Shown: positions 17,405 through 25,784, counted from the first letter of the stretch. The stretch is 64,000 nucleotides of DNA from Haloechinothrix sp033042135 (GCF_033042135.1 NZ_WBXM01000002.1:433867-497866); one strand, 5' to 3'. The notes: generated from the sequence alone by a model not told the origin. A program made the numbers and translations.

Positions 17405-18006
17405 ACCGTGTGCTGCTGGCGACCCGCAACACCAAGAAGCTGGACGAGTTGCGACGGATCCTCGACGCGGCGGGGATCGAACGGCTGGAGGTCGTCGGCC
17501 TTGCCGACGTACCGCCCTTCGAGGAGCCGGTGGAGTCGGCGGCTACGTTCGAGGGCAACGCGCTGATCAAGGCGCGTGACGCCGTGAGGGCTACAGGGCT
17601 TCCCGCCGTGGCCGACGATTCCGGGTTGACCGTCGACGCGCTGAACGGCATGCCGGGGGTGCTGTCGGCCCGTTGGGCGGGGCGGCACGGTGACGACGAC
17701 GCGAACCTGCGGCTGGTACTCGAGCAGCTCGGCGACGTCCCGGACGAGCGGCGCGGTGCGGCGTTCGTGTGCGCGGCCGCTCTGGTGCGGCCCGGCGGCA
17801 AGGAGGACGTCGTCGTTGGCCGCTGGGAGGGCTCGCTGACCAGGGAACCTCGCGGCAGCCACGGATTCGGCTACGACCCGATCTTCGTGCCGTCCGGCGA
17901 GACCAGGACCTCGGCGGAGCTCGACCCGGCGGAGAAGGACAGCATCTCCCACCGTGGCCGGGCGCTGCGCGCGCTGGTTCCCTACCTCACCACGCTCGGC
18001 GACTGA
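17401..18006 (+). CDS. rdgB: XTP/dITP diphosphatase (non-canonical purine NTPase)
   Basis: This Ham1-family enzyme removes dITP and XTP from the nucleotide pool by release of pyrophosphate. The 201 residues carry LLATRNTKKLDELRRIL at the N-terminus, the metal/base site VADDSGLTVDALNG near residue 70, and GSHGFGYDPIFVP near 150. It is translationally coupled to rph by a 4-base overlap. A palindromic repeat follows 30 bases after the stop. Confidence 0.94.
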   Translation: MNRVLLATRNTKKLDELRRILDAAGIERLEVVGLADVPPFEEPVESAATFEGNALIKARDAVRATGLPAVADDSGLTVDALNGMPGVLSARWAGRHGDDDANLRLVLEQLGDVPDERRGAAFVCAAALVRPGGKEDVVVGRWEGSLTREPRGSHGFGYDPIFVPSGETRTSAELDPAEKDSISHRGRALRALVPYLTTLGD

Positions 18007-18035
18007 CGCAGGCGCGCCCGTGCCCGGGTGGGGTG

Positions 18036-18087
18036 GGCGCTGAACGTGACGTTCAGCGCCTTCTACGGCGCCAACGCCACGTTCAGC
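18036..18087. repeat. Dispersed palindrome, family A (GAACGTGACGTTC type)
   Basis: Bases 18036-18060 form a perfect inverted repeat with 12-base arms (GGCGCTGAACGT and its complement) around one G. A second, degenerate unit follows at about 18067-18087. The element lies between convergent rdgB and bcp, so it may act as a two-way terminator. Four more units of the same core occur at 21513-21644. Confidence 0.8.
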
Positions 18088-18094
18088 TTCGTAC

Positions 18095-18574
18095 CTACCC
18101 GTGGATGTCGAGCTCGGTGAGGAGCCGCACCACGTGACCGGTGGCCTTGACGTTGTAGCGGGCGACGGCGACGGTGCCGTCGGAGTCGACCACTACGGTC
18201 GAGCGGATTACCCCTCGGGTTACCTTGCCGTAGCTGGTCTTCTCCCCGTAGGCGCCCCAAAGGGTCATCACTTCGGTGTCCGGATCGGACAGCAACGGGA
18301 AGGTCAGCCCCTCGGCCTCGGCGAATGAGGCCAGCTTGTCCTGCGGATCCGGCGAGATGCCCAGTACCTGGTACCCGGCGGCATTCAGCAGGGAGAGGTT
18401 GTCGCGGAAGTCGCACGCCTGGGTGGTGCACCCCGGTGTCGCCGCGCGCGGATAGAAGTACACGATCACGGGACCGCCACGGTAGTCCGACAGCGACACC
18501 GGCGTCCCGGTGCTGTCCGGCAGCGTGAAATCGGGTGCCTTGTCCCCTACGGAAAGCTGTTGTTGATCAGTCAC
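18095..18574 (-). CDS. bcp: Thioredoxin-dependent peroxiredoxin (BCP type)
   Basis: This peroxiredoxin reduces hydrogen peroxide and organic peroxides with thioredoxin as electron donor. The 159 residues include APDFTLPDSTGTPVSL and the active site FYPRAATPGCTTQACDF, where the first Cys is peroxidatic and the second, five residues on, is the resolving Cys of the atypical 2-Cys BCP class. Length is normal. It is a single gene between two palindromic repeats. Confidence 0.93.
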   Translation of the reverse strand: MTDQQQLSVGDKAPDFTLPDSTGTPVSLSDYRGGPVIVYFYPRAATPGCTTQACDFRDNLSLLNAAGYQVLGISPDPQDKLASFAEAEGLTFPLLSDPDTEVMTLWGAYGEKTSYGKVTRGVIRSTVVVDSDGTVAVARYNVKATGHVVRLLTELDIHG

Positions 18575-18596
18575 GCCCCGAGGGTAGCCGGTGGGT

Positions 18597-18650
18597 GAGC
18601 CGAAGGCCTCCTTCGGTACATATGCGGTACCCGAGGACCCCTTCGGCGCA
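18597..18650. repeat. Dispersed palindrome, family B (CCGAAGG...CCTTCGG type)
   Basis: The stretch contains nested CCGAAGG/CCTTCGG arms flanking a centre with ACATATGCGGTACC. The reverse complement of 36080-36136 aligns with it across nearly its whole length. It sits between the bcp start and the stop of the next lipoprotein gene. Confidence 0.75.
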
Positions 18651-18658
18651 CCCCCGGC

Positions 18659-19183
18659 CTAGCGCGAGCTGCTGTAGTGGGTAGCGGGAAGTTCGGGGGT
18701 GGTCTGCACCGACAAGGTGGCGGTGCCCGCCTCGTCCGGGGCGACGAAGGCGAGCGTGAACCGGGCACTCCTACCCGCGGTGACATCCCGGTCGGCCGCG
18801 GGGATGCCTGCGTAGCCGTGTTTGGGGTCGACAAGTTCCCGCAGCGGCGCGCCGTCCGCGGAGGCACTGACGGCGAGCTGCGACAGCCGGTACGGGGTGT
18901 CGCCCTCGTTGCGCACCGAGATCTCGAAGGCGAGCGCGGCGTCGCTGTCGGGGAAGGCGGAGTCGCTGGGAACGAACGGCTGCGGGGTCGAGACGTGGAC
19001 GGTGACGTCGTTGTCGAACTCCGCGCGCTGGCCGTACTCGATCCCTGCGGAGCCCGCTCGCTCGCCTGAGATCCTCTCGTGATCATGGCCGGGGGAGCCG
19101 TCCGAGGCCTGCTGGCCACACCCGGGTAACCCAAGCAGCACGACACAGCTCAGGCCGATGGCCCACAGGCAGGCGCGGATCAC
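18659..19183 (-). CDS. Lipoprotein, DUF4352-like
   Basis: A predicted lipoprotein of 174 residues with a hydrophobic signal and lipobox GLPGCGQQ; the mature part resembles the immunoglobulin-like DUF4352 fold (repeated beta strands such as LAFEISVRNEGDTPYRL and ARFTLAFVAPDEAG). Such domains are found on the outer face of the membrane; the role here is unknown. The ORF can start at an ATG 19216, but GGGAGAGG at 19193-19200 points to GTG 19183 (or 19189), which leaves a normal signal peptide. Confidence 0.75.
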   Translation of the reverse strand: MIRACLWAIGLSCVVLLGLPGCGQQASDGSPGHDHERISGERAGSAGIEYGQRAEFDNDVTVHVSTPQPFVPSDSAFPDSDAALAFEISVRNEGDTPYRLSQLAVSASADGAPLRELVDPKHGYAGIPAADRDVTAGRSARFTLAFVAPDEAGTATLSVQTTPELPATHYSSSR

Positions 19184-19406
19184 GGGCACGGACCTCTCCC
19201 AGGAGTCTGCCGCCATCGACCGAGACTCCGGCTCGGAGGCGGTGGTGTTCGATGGAAAATCGTTGAGGCGGCGACAGTGCCGCCACGGTCGAGCTTGCCG
19301 GTTCGGGCGCGTCTACGCGCGGTAGGCAGCGCAGTCGACGCCGAGCCGGTGCCGCACCGTATCCGAAACGTGATCAGCGGTAACGCGCTGTGACAAGGTG
19401 GCGGGT

Positions 19407-19589
19407 TCAGGTCGCCAGCGCGAACAGCAGGATGAACAGGACGACGGCGAGTACCCAGACGATGAAGAGCCATCCGAACTCGCGCCACGGCTGCACCTGC
19501 GCGGTGTCCTTACCCGGCACGTACACGCCGCGCATCTCGAACCAGTCGGCCAGACCGGCGATCAGGCGCAGCGGGTTGGCCGTGCGCAT
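19407..19589 (-). CDS. Small single-pass membrane protein
   Basis: A 60-residue protein with one C-terminal transmembrane helix (FGWLFIVWVLAVVLFILLFA) preceded by a short amphipathic region with WFEMRGVYVPGKD. It is too short to assign. The ATG at 19589 has GAGAGG 6-7 bases upstream; a 9-residue extension to 19616 is unlikely. The gene is divergent from the BCCT transporter. Confidence 0.65.
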   Translation of the reverse strand: MRTANPLRLIAGLADWFEMRGVYVPGKDTAQVQPWREFGWLFIVWVLAVVLFILLFALAT

Positions 19590-19631
19590 GGCGTCACCTC
19601 TCGACATCGTCCGCATATCACGGAAGTAAGA

Positions 19632-19690
19632 GCGCCCCCGGCGCGAGGGGGAGAGGCGCCGGGGGCGGTAACCGGCCCTGGGGTCGACCG
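19632..19690. repeat. Double-hairpin repeat, family C
   Basis: A 12-base stem (19633-19644 with 19656-19667, CGCCCCCGGCGC and complement) has a loop with GAGGGGGAG, and is followed by a smaller ACCGG...CCGGT hairpin. The same two-hairpin layout recurs at 53728-53797 after copA. Here it lies upstream of the small membrane gene between divergent genes, so a plain terminator does not explain it. Confidence 0.6.
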
Positions 19691-19891
19691 GTGATTCATA
19701 ACCTTACCCCACGATCCGGTGCACGTGCACCCGGGTGTGCATACGAATCTTTCTGTCATGAACGTTGACGCCCGTGCCGCCCTGGTACTACTTTTCTGCG
19801 ATCACGCGCGATCACGAACGCCGGGACGATGAGTCACGGGGGTCGGCGGTGGCGTACCGCGGCACGATTTCACTGGGAGGGAGAGACGCCC

Positions 19892-21502
19892 ATGGTGGAC
19901 AGACTCCAGCAGCGTTGGGGGTTGCGAACCGATCCGGTTATCTTCTTCGTTTCGGCCGGTCTGGCCGTTCTCTTCGTTGTGTTGTCCATCGCCTTCACCG
20001 CCGAGGTCGATGCGGTGTTCGCGGTGGTCTCCGGCTGGATACTGGAGAACCTGGGTTGGTTCTACATCCTCGGCGTGACGGCGTTCCTGGTCTTCCTGCT
20101 ATGGATAGCGCTGAGCCGGTACGGGCACGTGCGGCTCGGCGCTCGGAGCGACCGCCCGGAGTTCAGTAACCTCGCCTGGTTCGCGATGCTGTTCGCGGCC
20201 GGTATCGGGACGATCCTGATGTTCTGGGGCGTGGCGGAACCGATCAGCCACTTCGCGAACCCACCGATGGGTGATGTCGCGCCGGAGAGCGCGGAGGCAG
20301 CCACGCAGGCACTGAACTTCACCCTGTACCACTTCGCGCTGCACACCTGGACGATCTTCTGCCTGCCCGCGCTCGCATTCGCCTACTTCGCTTACCGGCG
20401 CAGGTTGCCGTTCCGGGTGAGCTCGATCTTCCAGCCGCTGCTCGGCGACCGCATCAACGGGCCAATCGGCAAGATCATCGACGTCACAGCGGTGGTGGGC
20501 ACCATCTTCGGTGTTGGTGTGTCGATAGGCCTGGGCACCATGCAAATCAACAGCGGCTTGGCGTCGCTGTTCGGGCTCCCGGAGAACGCCACCAGCCAGG
20601 TGGCGATCATCGCGGTCATCACCGGGTTCGCGCTGGTCTCCATCGGGTTCGGGCTGCACAAGGGCATCAAGCGCCTGTCCAACCTGAATATCCTGATGGC
20701 CGTCGGTCTGCTCATCTTCGTGCTGGTGGCGGGCTCGACGCTGTACCTGACGCGCGGGGTGATCGAGTCCACCGGGAATTACCTGAGTTCGATCGTGAAC
20801 CTGGCGTTCTGGAACGACACCTTCGCAGAGCCCGAGTGGGGCTGGCAGGGGAGCTGGACCGTCTTCTACTGGGCGTGGACCATCACCTGGTCGCCGTTCA
20901 TCGGCATCTTCATCGCCCGCATCTCCAAGGGTCGCAGCATCAAGGAGTTCGTGCTGGGCGTGCTGGGGATGCCTGCGGCGTTCAGCGTCATCTGGTTCAG
21001 CATCTTCGGTCTGTCGGCCATCGACGTGGAGCTGGAGCGCGGCGGCGGGATCATCGAGGCTGTGGTCGAGCAGGGCGACCCACCGGGCGCGATGTTCGCG
21101 ATGTTCGAGCACTTCCCGTTGACCACCTTCCTGTCGGCGGTGGGCATCCTGATCGTGGTGATCTTCTTGACCACGTCGAAGGATTCCGCATCGCTGGTGC
21201 TGGACCTGCTGTGCTCGGGACGTTCGGACGAGGTCTCTCCCACCCGCCAGCGGGTCTTCTGGGGACTGATCGTCGGCGCCGTCGCCGCAACCCTGTTGGC
21301 CGCCACCGGGGCGGACGGGCTGGCCGCGCTCGAACAGGTGATGATCGTCGTGGGGCTGCCGTTCTTTGTGTTCGGCTTTCTGATGATCTGGTCGCTACTG
21401 CGCGCGTTGCGATCCGATGTCCGCATCACGGTCTCCGAAGTGGACACCCTCGCCGGGGACGAGCCCGAGGACGAGGAGCCCCAGGCAGCACGACGAGAGT
21501 GA
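19892..21502 (+). CDS. BCCT-family osmolyte (betaine/choline) transporter
   Basis: A secondary transporter of 536 residues with about twelve membrane segments. Hallmarks of the betaine/choline/carnitine family are present: FAAGIGTILMFWGVAEPISHF near residue 105, the substrate-box Trp-rich WTVFYWAWTITWSPFIGIFIARISKGRSI near 325, and GLHKGIKRLSNLN. The C-terminal cytoplasmic tail is acidic. It should take up glycine betaine or a related solute, perhaps sodium-coupled. GGGAGGGAGAG precedes the ATG at 19892; the frame extends to 19829 without support. Confidence 0.92.
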   Translation: MVDRLQQRWGLRTDPVIFFVSAGLAVLFVVLSIAFTAEVDAVFAVVSGWILENLGWFYILGVTAFLVFLLWIALSRYGHVRLGARSDRPEFSNLAWFAMLFAAGIGTILMFWGVAEPISHFANPPMGDVAPESAEAATQALNFTLYHFALHTWTIFCLPALAFAYFAYRRRLPFRVSSIFQPLLGDRINGPIGKIIDVTAVVGTIFGVGVSIGLGTMQINSGLASLFGLPENATSQVAIIAVITGFALVSIGFGLHKGIKRLSNLNILMAVGLLIFVLVAGSTLYLTRGVIESTGNYLSSIVNLAFWNDTFAEPEWGWQGSWTVFYWAWTITWSPFIGIFIARISKGRSIKEFVLGVLGMPAAFSVIWFSIFGLSAIDVELERGGGIIEAVVEQGDPPGAMFAMFEHFPLTTFLSAVGILIVVIFLTTSKDSASLVLDLLCSGRSDEVSPTRQRVFWGLIVGAVAATLLAATGADGLAALEQVMIVVGLPFFVFGFLMIWSLLRALRSDVRITVSEVDTLAGDEPEDEEPQAARRE

Positions 21503-21512
21503 TCACGAGCCG

Positions 21513-21644
21513 GGGCGCTGAACGTGACGTTCGGCGCCGTAGACGGAACGAACGTGACGTTCAGCTCCCCAAGGGCCGATGGTGAGGTGTGGAATGAACG
21601 CGCCGTTCAGGCCATAGAGGGAGCCGAACGTGACGTTCAGCGCC
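21513..21644. repeat. Four tandem palindromes, family A
   Basis: Units at 21513-21538, 21546-21568, 21592-21613 and 21623-21644 share the core GAACGTGACGTTC (third unit GAACGCGCCGTTC). The array fills the gap between the convergent BCCT gene and the next minus-strand gene. Compensating changes in the third unit keep the stem. Confidence 0.8.
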
Positions 21645-21663
21645 TACACCGGGTGACGCTCCG

Positions 21664-22005
21664 CTAGGGCCAGTGGAAGTCCAGGGCGTCGCGTGCGTCG
21701 TTCACCTCGCCGCAGAGGTCGTCGGTCAGGGTGAGTGCGCTCGCCAGGTGCGCGCGGGCGGTCTTCGCGCGTTCGGAGGACGTTGTTGCCTCGTCGAGGG
21801 CCGAGCACGCGCGACGCAACTCGTCCTCCCAGGCGAACAGCCGCAGGGTCACCGCGCGGAGCACTTCAGCGGCCCGCGCGGCGGCGATGCGGTCGCTATC
21901 GAGCTCGCGGACGGCGAGCGAGCCGACATGCAGGGTCGGCGGTAGCTCGGGTCGCTCGGACACGATCAGGACCCGCAGCGGATCCGGCTCCGGTGAGTGA
22001 GTCAT
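21664..22005 (-). CDS. Hypothetical protein next to the Scr1/DUF397 pair
   Basis: A 113-residue soluble, mostly helical protein (for example LRLFAWEDELRRACSALDEA and TARAHLASALTLTDDL). No recognised domain. The ATG at 22005 is chosen because GAGGAGGAA lies just upstream; the longer frame to 22308 runs into the regulator's control region. It is divergent from the Scr1-type regulator, a position often held in such loci by a third partner. Confidence 0.7.
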   Translation of the reverse strand: MTHSPEPDPLRVLIVSERPELPPTLHVGSLAVRELDSDRIAAARAAEVLRAVTLRLFAWEDELRRACSALDEATTSSERAKTARAHLASALTLTDDLCGEVNDARDALDFHWP

Positions 22006-22062
22006 GGGTTCCTCCTCGGTTGAGTGCATGGCACGGATTCCACCGCAACTCGCTAGACGGCG

Positions 22063-22153
22063 CAACCGTTGTGCGAAGAAATATTTCTCAGCAACACTAA
22101 TGGATGAATGCGAACTGTCACCCCTACGAATAAGCTGTGCAACGAATGGTTGC
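22063..22153. promoter_or_regulatory. Divergent control region with palindromes
   Basis: The 169-base gap between divergent genes is richer in A+T than its surroundings. It holds CAACCGTTG (22063-22071), a perfect 12-base palindrome AGAAATATTTCT (22077-22088) and GCAAC-5-GTTGC (22139-22153). These could be binding sites for the adjacent helix-turn-helix protein, which is inference. Confidence 0.4.
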
Positions 22154-22174
22154 GAGCGGGAGCGAGGCATACGG

Positions 22175-23038
22175 ATGAGCGAGGACTTCCGCCCTGGCGT
22201 ACGGCTCCGGCGGGTGGCCAGGGAACTGCGGCGCTGGCGGGAGCAGCTGAATCTCACCGGAACCCAGGCCGCCAAGCTGGTGCGCTGGTCGCCGTCGAAG
22301 CTGAGCAAGGTCGAGAACGCTCAGCAGCCGATCCCCGGCGTGGACGTGCTCGCGCTGGCTATCGTCTACGAGATCGACGAGGCCGAGCGGGACCGAGTGT
22401 TCCGCGCCGCGCTGAGCGCCTCGGACCCCGGCTGGTGGCAGGACTACGACGAGGACGCGCTGGTCTCGGCCGCGCAGGACTTCGTGGAGCTGGAGTCCGA
22501 GGCCACGCTGCTACGCACGTTCAAGCCGGACCTGATCCCCGGTCTGCTGCAGACCGAACGCTACGCGATGGAGTTGGCGCGGGCATGGATCCCGCGACCG
22601 TCGGAGCTAACGGTGCGGCAACGTGCCGAGGCTCGCACCACCCGGCAGGCTCGGCTCACCGACGAGAACCCGCTGCACATCGACGCGGTGATCGGCGAGG
22701 CCGCGTTACGGCAACAGGTCGGCGGGCCGACGGTGATGCGCGCGCAGCTGGAAACCCTGCTCGACCGGGCCGCGCAACAGCACATCACGGTGCGCGTGCT
22801 GCCGCTGGGCGTCGGTGCCTACCCGGCGATGGGCACGTCGTTCGAGATGCTGTCCTTCGCCGAGGAGCACTACACCGATGTGGTCTACGTGGAGAACCTG
22901 CTCAAGGGCACCTACCTGGAGGAGCCGGACGAGGTCGAGGCGTATACTCGACAATTCGAAGGGGTGCGTGACAGCGCCCTCGACCCGGAGGCCTCGGCGG
23001 GCCGGATCCGGGAGATTCTCGCGGAGCCGGCCCCATGA
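22175..23038 (+). CDS. XRE-family regulator with DUF5753 (Scr1-like)
   Basis: The 287-residue protein has an N-terminal Cro/XRE helix-turn-helix (about residues 10-65, LTGTQAAKLVRWSPSKLSKVENAQ) and a C-terminal DUF5753 domain with LLRTFKPDLIPGLLQTERYA, the architecture of the Streptomyces Scr1/WhiJ-like regulators. The start MSEDFRPGVRLRRVARELR at 22175 fits the family; the frame runs upstream to 22004. It is followed by a DUF397 gene, its usual partner. Many actinomycetes carry dozens of such pairs tied to development or specialised metabolism. Confidence 0.9.
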   Translation: MSEDFRPGVRLRRVARELRRWREQLNLTGTQAAKLVRWSPSKLSKVENAQQPIPGVDVLALAIVYEIDEAERDRVFRAALSASDPGWWQDYDEDALVSAAQDFVELESEATLLRTFKPDLIPGLLQTERYAMELARAWIPRPSELTVRQRAEARTTRQARLTDENPLHIDAVIGEAALRQQVGGPTVMRAQLETLLDRAAQQHITVRVLPLGVGAYPAMGTSFEMLSFAEEHYTDVVYVENLLKGTYLEEPDEVEAYTRQFEGVRDSALDPEASAGRIREILAEPAP

Positions 23039-23057
23039 CCGTCGAAGGAAGTGCCCG

Positions 23058-23264
23058 ATGTCCACGCCGGAGCTGGCCCAGGCACGGTGGCGTCGCAGCA
23101 GCCGTACGAATAACGGAGGCGGCAACTGCGTCGAGCTCGCGTTGCTGCCCGGCGGCACCGCCGTGCGCGACTCGAAGGACCGTGCCGGTGGCACCTTGAC
23201 CGTTCCCCCCTCGGCTTGGCGCGCTTTCCACAGCGCGGTGGTGGCAGGCCGCGTCGACACCTGA
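23058..23264 (+). CDS. DUF397 protein
   Basis: A 68-residue protein with the DUF397 pattern WRRSSRTNNGGGNCVELAL and AVRDSKDRAGGTLTV. DUF397 proteins are made with XRE/DUF5753 regulators and are thought to modulate or antagonise them. It follows the regulator by 19 bases with GAAGGAA upstream of the ATG, so it is in the same operon. Confidence 0.88.
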   Translation: MSTPELAQARWRRSSRTNNGGGNCVELALLPGGTAVRDSKDRAGGTLTVPPSAWRAFHSAVVAGRVDT

Positions 23265-23289
23265 CGCCACCGCGGCGCGATTCGGGGTG

Positions 23290-23823
23290 TCAGAAGCCGG
23301 GTTCGGTATCGTCGGGTGGGGTGCCCTCCGGCCAGATGCAGGGGGAGGAGGCGCCGAGCGACAGGTCGCCTTCATCGCTGGTGCGGATGGACATGCGGAA
23401 CGCATCGTCGTTGTGTTCGACATAGATCGAGCCGCGATCGCGGCGGTCACCGCGGATGCGGTAGTTGTTGGCTTCCCAATGGGCATAGAGCACGTCGAGG
23501 TACTCCCGGTTCTTCTCCTTCGGCAGGTCGTCCAGCCAGTAGGTCATACCTACCTGGTAGCGGCCTTGAGGGCCGCCGTCGGTCGGGTCTGTGCACGCGT
23601 CCGAGTAGTCACTGAGTTGCCGCAACGACGGTTGGTCGGGTAGGGCGGCGATGGCGTCGTGGAGGTGTTGTTCGGCGCGGTCGCGGGCTTGCTCTTCGGT
23701 GATGGTGGGTTCCATGGCGGGATCTCCGGTGCAGGCGGACAGCATGAGCAGTACAGCCAGCGCGAGGCTGAGACCGGTCGGCATTCTGGCTGCGTGTGCC
23801 GTGCGGCTGGGCGGTGTCGGCAT
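23290..23823 (-). CDS. Cassette lipoprotein, possible immunity protein
   Basis: A 177-residue lipoprotein with signal peptide LSLALAVLLMLSAC (lipobox LSAC). The mature region has a conserved body: LRQLSDYSDACTDPTDGG, GMTYWLDDLPKEKNREYLD and WEANNYRIRGDR, and a C-terminal CIWPEGTPPDDTEPGF. No known domain is recognised. It is the third gene of the EspC-like/DUF1023 cassette, 10 bases after the hydrolase. A diverged copy of its 3' two thirds survives at 28943. Surface lipoproteins protect against a type VII-secreted lipase in Staphylococcus, so an immunity role is a hypothesis. Confidence 0.75.
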   Translation of the reverse strand: MPTPPSRTAHAARMPTGLSLALAVLLMLSACTGDPAMEPTITEEQARDRAEQHLHDAIAALPDQPSLRQLSDYSDACTDPTDGGPQGRYQVGMTYWLDDLPKEKNREYLDVLYAHWEANNYRIRGDRRDRGSIYVEHNDDAFRMSIRTSDEGDLSLGASSPCIWPEGTPPDDTEPGF

Positions 23824-23832
23824 GGGTGTGGG

Positions 23833-25464
23833 CTATTCCGTGGGGGTGGTCAGTGTGGTGTTGTCTTTGCCGGTCACGATCCGTCCCATGTTCTCCAGGG
23901 ACTCGTTCTGACGGTCCCAGTATTCGGAGTGGGCTGCGGTTGAGTGGTTGAACGGGCCCCAGCCTTCGGTGCCGGGATCCGCCTCGAACTCCACCGCACC
24001 GAAGTCCTCGTCGACCGGTGACGTCCCCCAACCGTGCGAGACGTAGGCACCAGCCCGGATGATGTCGTTCTCGGCGGTGCTGGCGTAGACGTTGCCGGGG
24101 TCGATGCCGAGTTCGCTGGCGTGATCGACGCCGACGCCCGGGCTGCCGAGGAACACCATGTTGTCCGCGTGCAGTTCGTGATCGCGGGCGGTGTGGCCGA
24201 TCACTGTCGAGCCGTAGCTGTGCCCGATTACGGTGTTGAGCCCGCCGCCGCCCTCGTGGGTGGCCTTGAGCCCGTCCTGGAAGCCTGCCAGATCGGCGCC
24301 TGCCTCGTCGGCGTACGAGCCACCGGTGGCCTCGGCCAGGTCTTGTGGCGCGTCGTAGCCGATCCACGTCACGGCAGCGGTCTCGGCTCCGGGCGCCTCA
24401 CGTCCTGCTGTCTCCAGAATCCTGTCCGCTTTGCCGAGCTCGTTGCTCATCGACTCCAGCCCCGACCCTGTCCCCGGCACGTTGGTCACCGTGTTGTCGG
24501 CGGTGTCGGGGTTGCCGGTGGCCACGATGCCGCGCCCGTTGCCCTCGGTGGCGAAGTCCAGCAGGTAGGCCTGCGGCTCCGTCTCGGACGGCTCCCGTCC
24601 GAGACGGTCGTGGATCGCCTCCAGCCCGTTGTGGACATCGTTGAGCTGCCGCAGCTCGTTGTCCTCGGCCAGCGTGCGGTCGTCGCCGAGGGTGATCAGC
24701 GCGTCGCGGCGGGCGTTGACGTCGGCGAACTCGTCGGCGAACCGGATGCGGTTGGCGCGGTCCCGCGCTTCGACCGGGATGCCGTCCACGCTCCCGATCC
24801 GGTCGCCGTGGGTGTAGATCGCGGATTCCTGCTGCATCGGGGTCAGCTCGTCCCACCACTGCCTCACCCGCGCCGGTGACCAGTCGTCCTGGGGCAGCCG
24901 GCTCGGGGTGACGACGCTGCCGGAGCCGACTGCCCGCAGACCCAACCCGGCGTCCTCGGGCATCAGGTCACCCAGCTGCCGGGAAGCCACCTGATCGGCC
25001 TCGGTGGCGTCGGCGACGGCGGCCGCGATGGCCTCGTCGAGTTCCTCGGCCAGTGCCCGGTCCGCCGCGACCTGCTCGTCGCTGCGGAAGTCACCGGGTG
25101 CGTGGCCAGGAGGTGTGCTGACCTCGCCGGTCTCACGGTCGACGTGGACGATGCGGTGCGCCTCCGCCGTGGCGATCGCGTCGTTGACACGCCGCTGCGC
25201 GTCGGTGATCGCGTCCGACAGTGTTCGCAGCACCCGGGGGATACGGTCGATATACTCGGCCGCGGTGTCGTAGCCCGCGCGGACGCCATCGATGTGCTCC
25301 CTGGCCATCTCGGCGGCGTCACCGGACCAGCCGTCCAGCCCGCCGGTGGCCTGCTTGATGTCCAGCGCTGTCCCATCGAGCTCGCTGGCCAGGCGCGCCC
25401 ACTGGTCGGCGATGTCGTCGTAGGCGCTCGGGTCGGCGTCCCGCAGATCCTGGAACGACACCAT
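23833..25464 (-). CDS. WXG-like/DUF1023 alpha/beta hydrolase, putative type VII effector
   Basis: The 543-residue protein has a helical N-terminal part (about residues 1-120) with a WSG turn in GLDGWSGDAAEMARE, resembling WXG100-type secretion domains, and a C-terminal DUF1023 alpha/beta hydrolase with nucleophile elbow GHSYGSTVIGH near residue 412 and late Asp/His. There is no classical signal peptide, as expected for type VII cargo. The ATG at 25464 overlaps the stop of the EspC-like gene. The substrate (lipid or ester) is unknown. The pairing with an EspC-like protein supports secretion, which I infer. Confidence 0.8.
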   Translation of the reverse strand: MVSFQDLRDADPSAYDDIADQWARLASELDGTALDIKQATGGLDGWSGDAAEMAREHIDGVRAGYDTAAEYIDRIPRVLRTLSDAITDAQRRVNDAIATAEAHRIVHVDRETGEVSTPPGHAPGDFRSDEQVAADRALAEELDEAIAAAVADATEADQVASRQLGDLMPEDAGLGLRAVGSGSVVTPSRLPQDDWSPARVRQWWDELTPMQQESAIYTHGDRIGSVDGIPVEARDRANRIRFADEFADVNARRDALITLGDDRTLAEDNELRQLNDVHNGLEAIHDRLGREPSETEPQAYLLDFATEGNGRGIVATGNPDTADNTVTNVPGTGSGLESMSNELGKADRILETAGREAPGAETAAVTWIGYDAPQDLAEATGGSYADEAGADLAGFQDGLKATHEGGGGLNTVIGHSYGSTVIGHTARDHELHADNMVFLGSPGVGVDHASELGIDPGNVYASTAENDIIRAGAYVSHGWGTSPVDEDFGAVEFEADPGTEGWGPFNHSTAAHSEYWDRQNESLENMGRIVTGKDNTTLTTPTE

Positions 25465-25784
25465 CACGCACCGCCGCCGCTGCCGATGCGGTCGAGCGAG
25501 TCGATGACCGCGACTTCCATCTCCTCGTAGGAGCCGTAGCTCTCCTGTAGCAAGCCACCGGTGGTCGCGGCGCGCTTGGACAGGTCGTCGAGCTGGTATC
25601 CCCACATGCCTGCCAGGGTGGCGAGCCTGCCGGTGGTGGCGAACCCGCTGTTGGCGCCGTCGTGGCGCTGGACAGCGCCGGTGAACTCGGCGTGTGCCCC
25701 TGCCGCCGCGTCGGCGATCTCCACGAACCGCTCGCCTGCCTCGGCGAGGCTCACCAACTGGTCGACCTCGAATCCGTCCGGCAC
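25464..25784 (-). CDS. EspC-like type VII secretion-associated protein
   Basis: A 106-residue helical protein starting MPDGFEVDQLVSLAEAG, with ADAAAGAHAEFTGAVQRHD and GMWGYQLDDLSKRA. It resembles the EspC/ESX-associated small secreted proteins that pair with longer cargo. The start is a GTG with AGGGGGAC upstream. It leads the cassette and overlaps the hydrolase gene. The first 20 residues recur nearly unchanged in the collapsed copy at 29471. Confidence 0.72.
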   Translation of the reverse strand: MPDGFEVDQLVSLAEAGERFVEIADAAAGAHAEFTGAVQRHDGANSGFATTGRLATLAGMWGYQLDDLSKRAATTGGLLQESYGSYEEMEVAVIDSLDRIGSGGGA

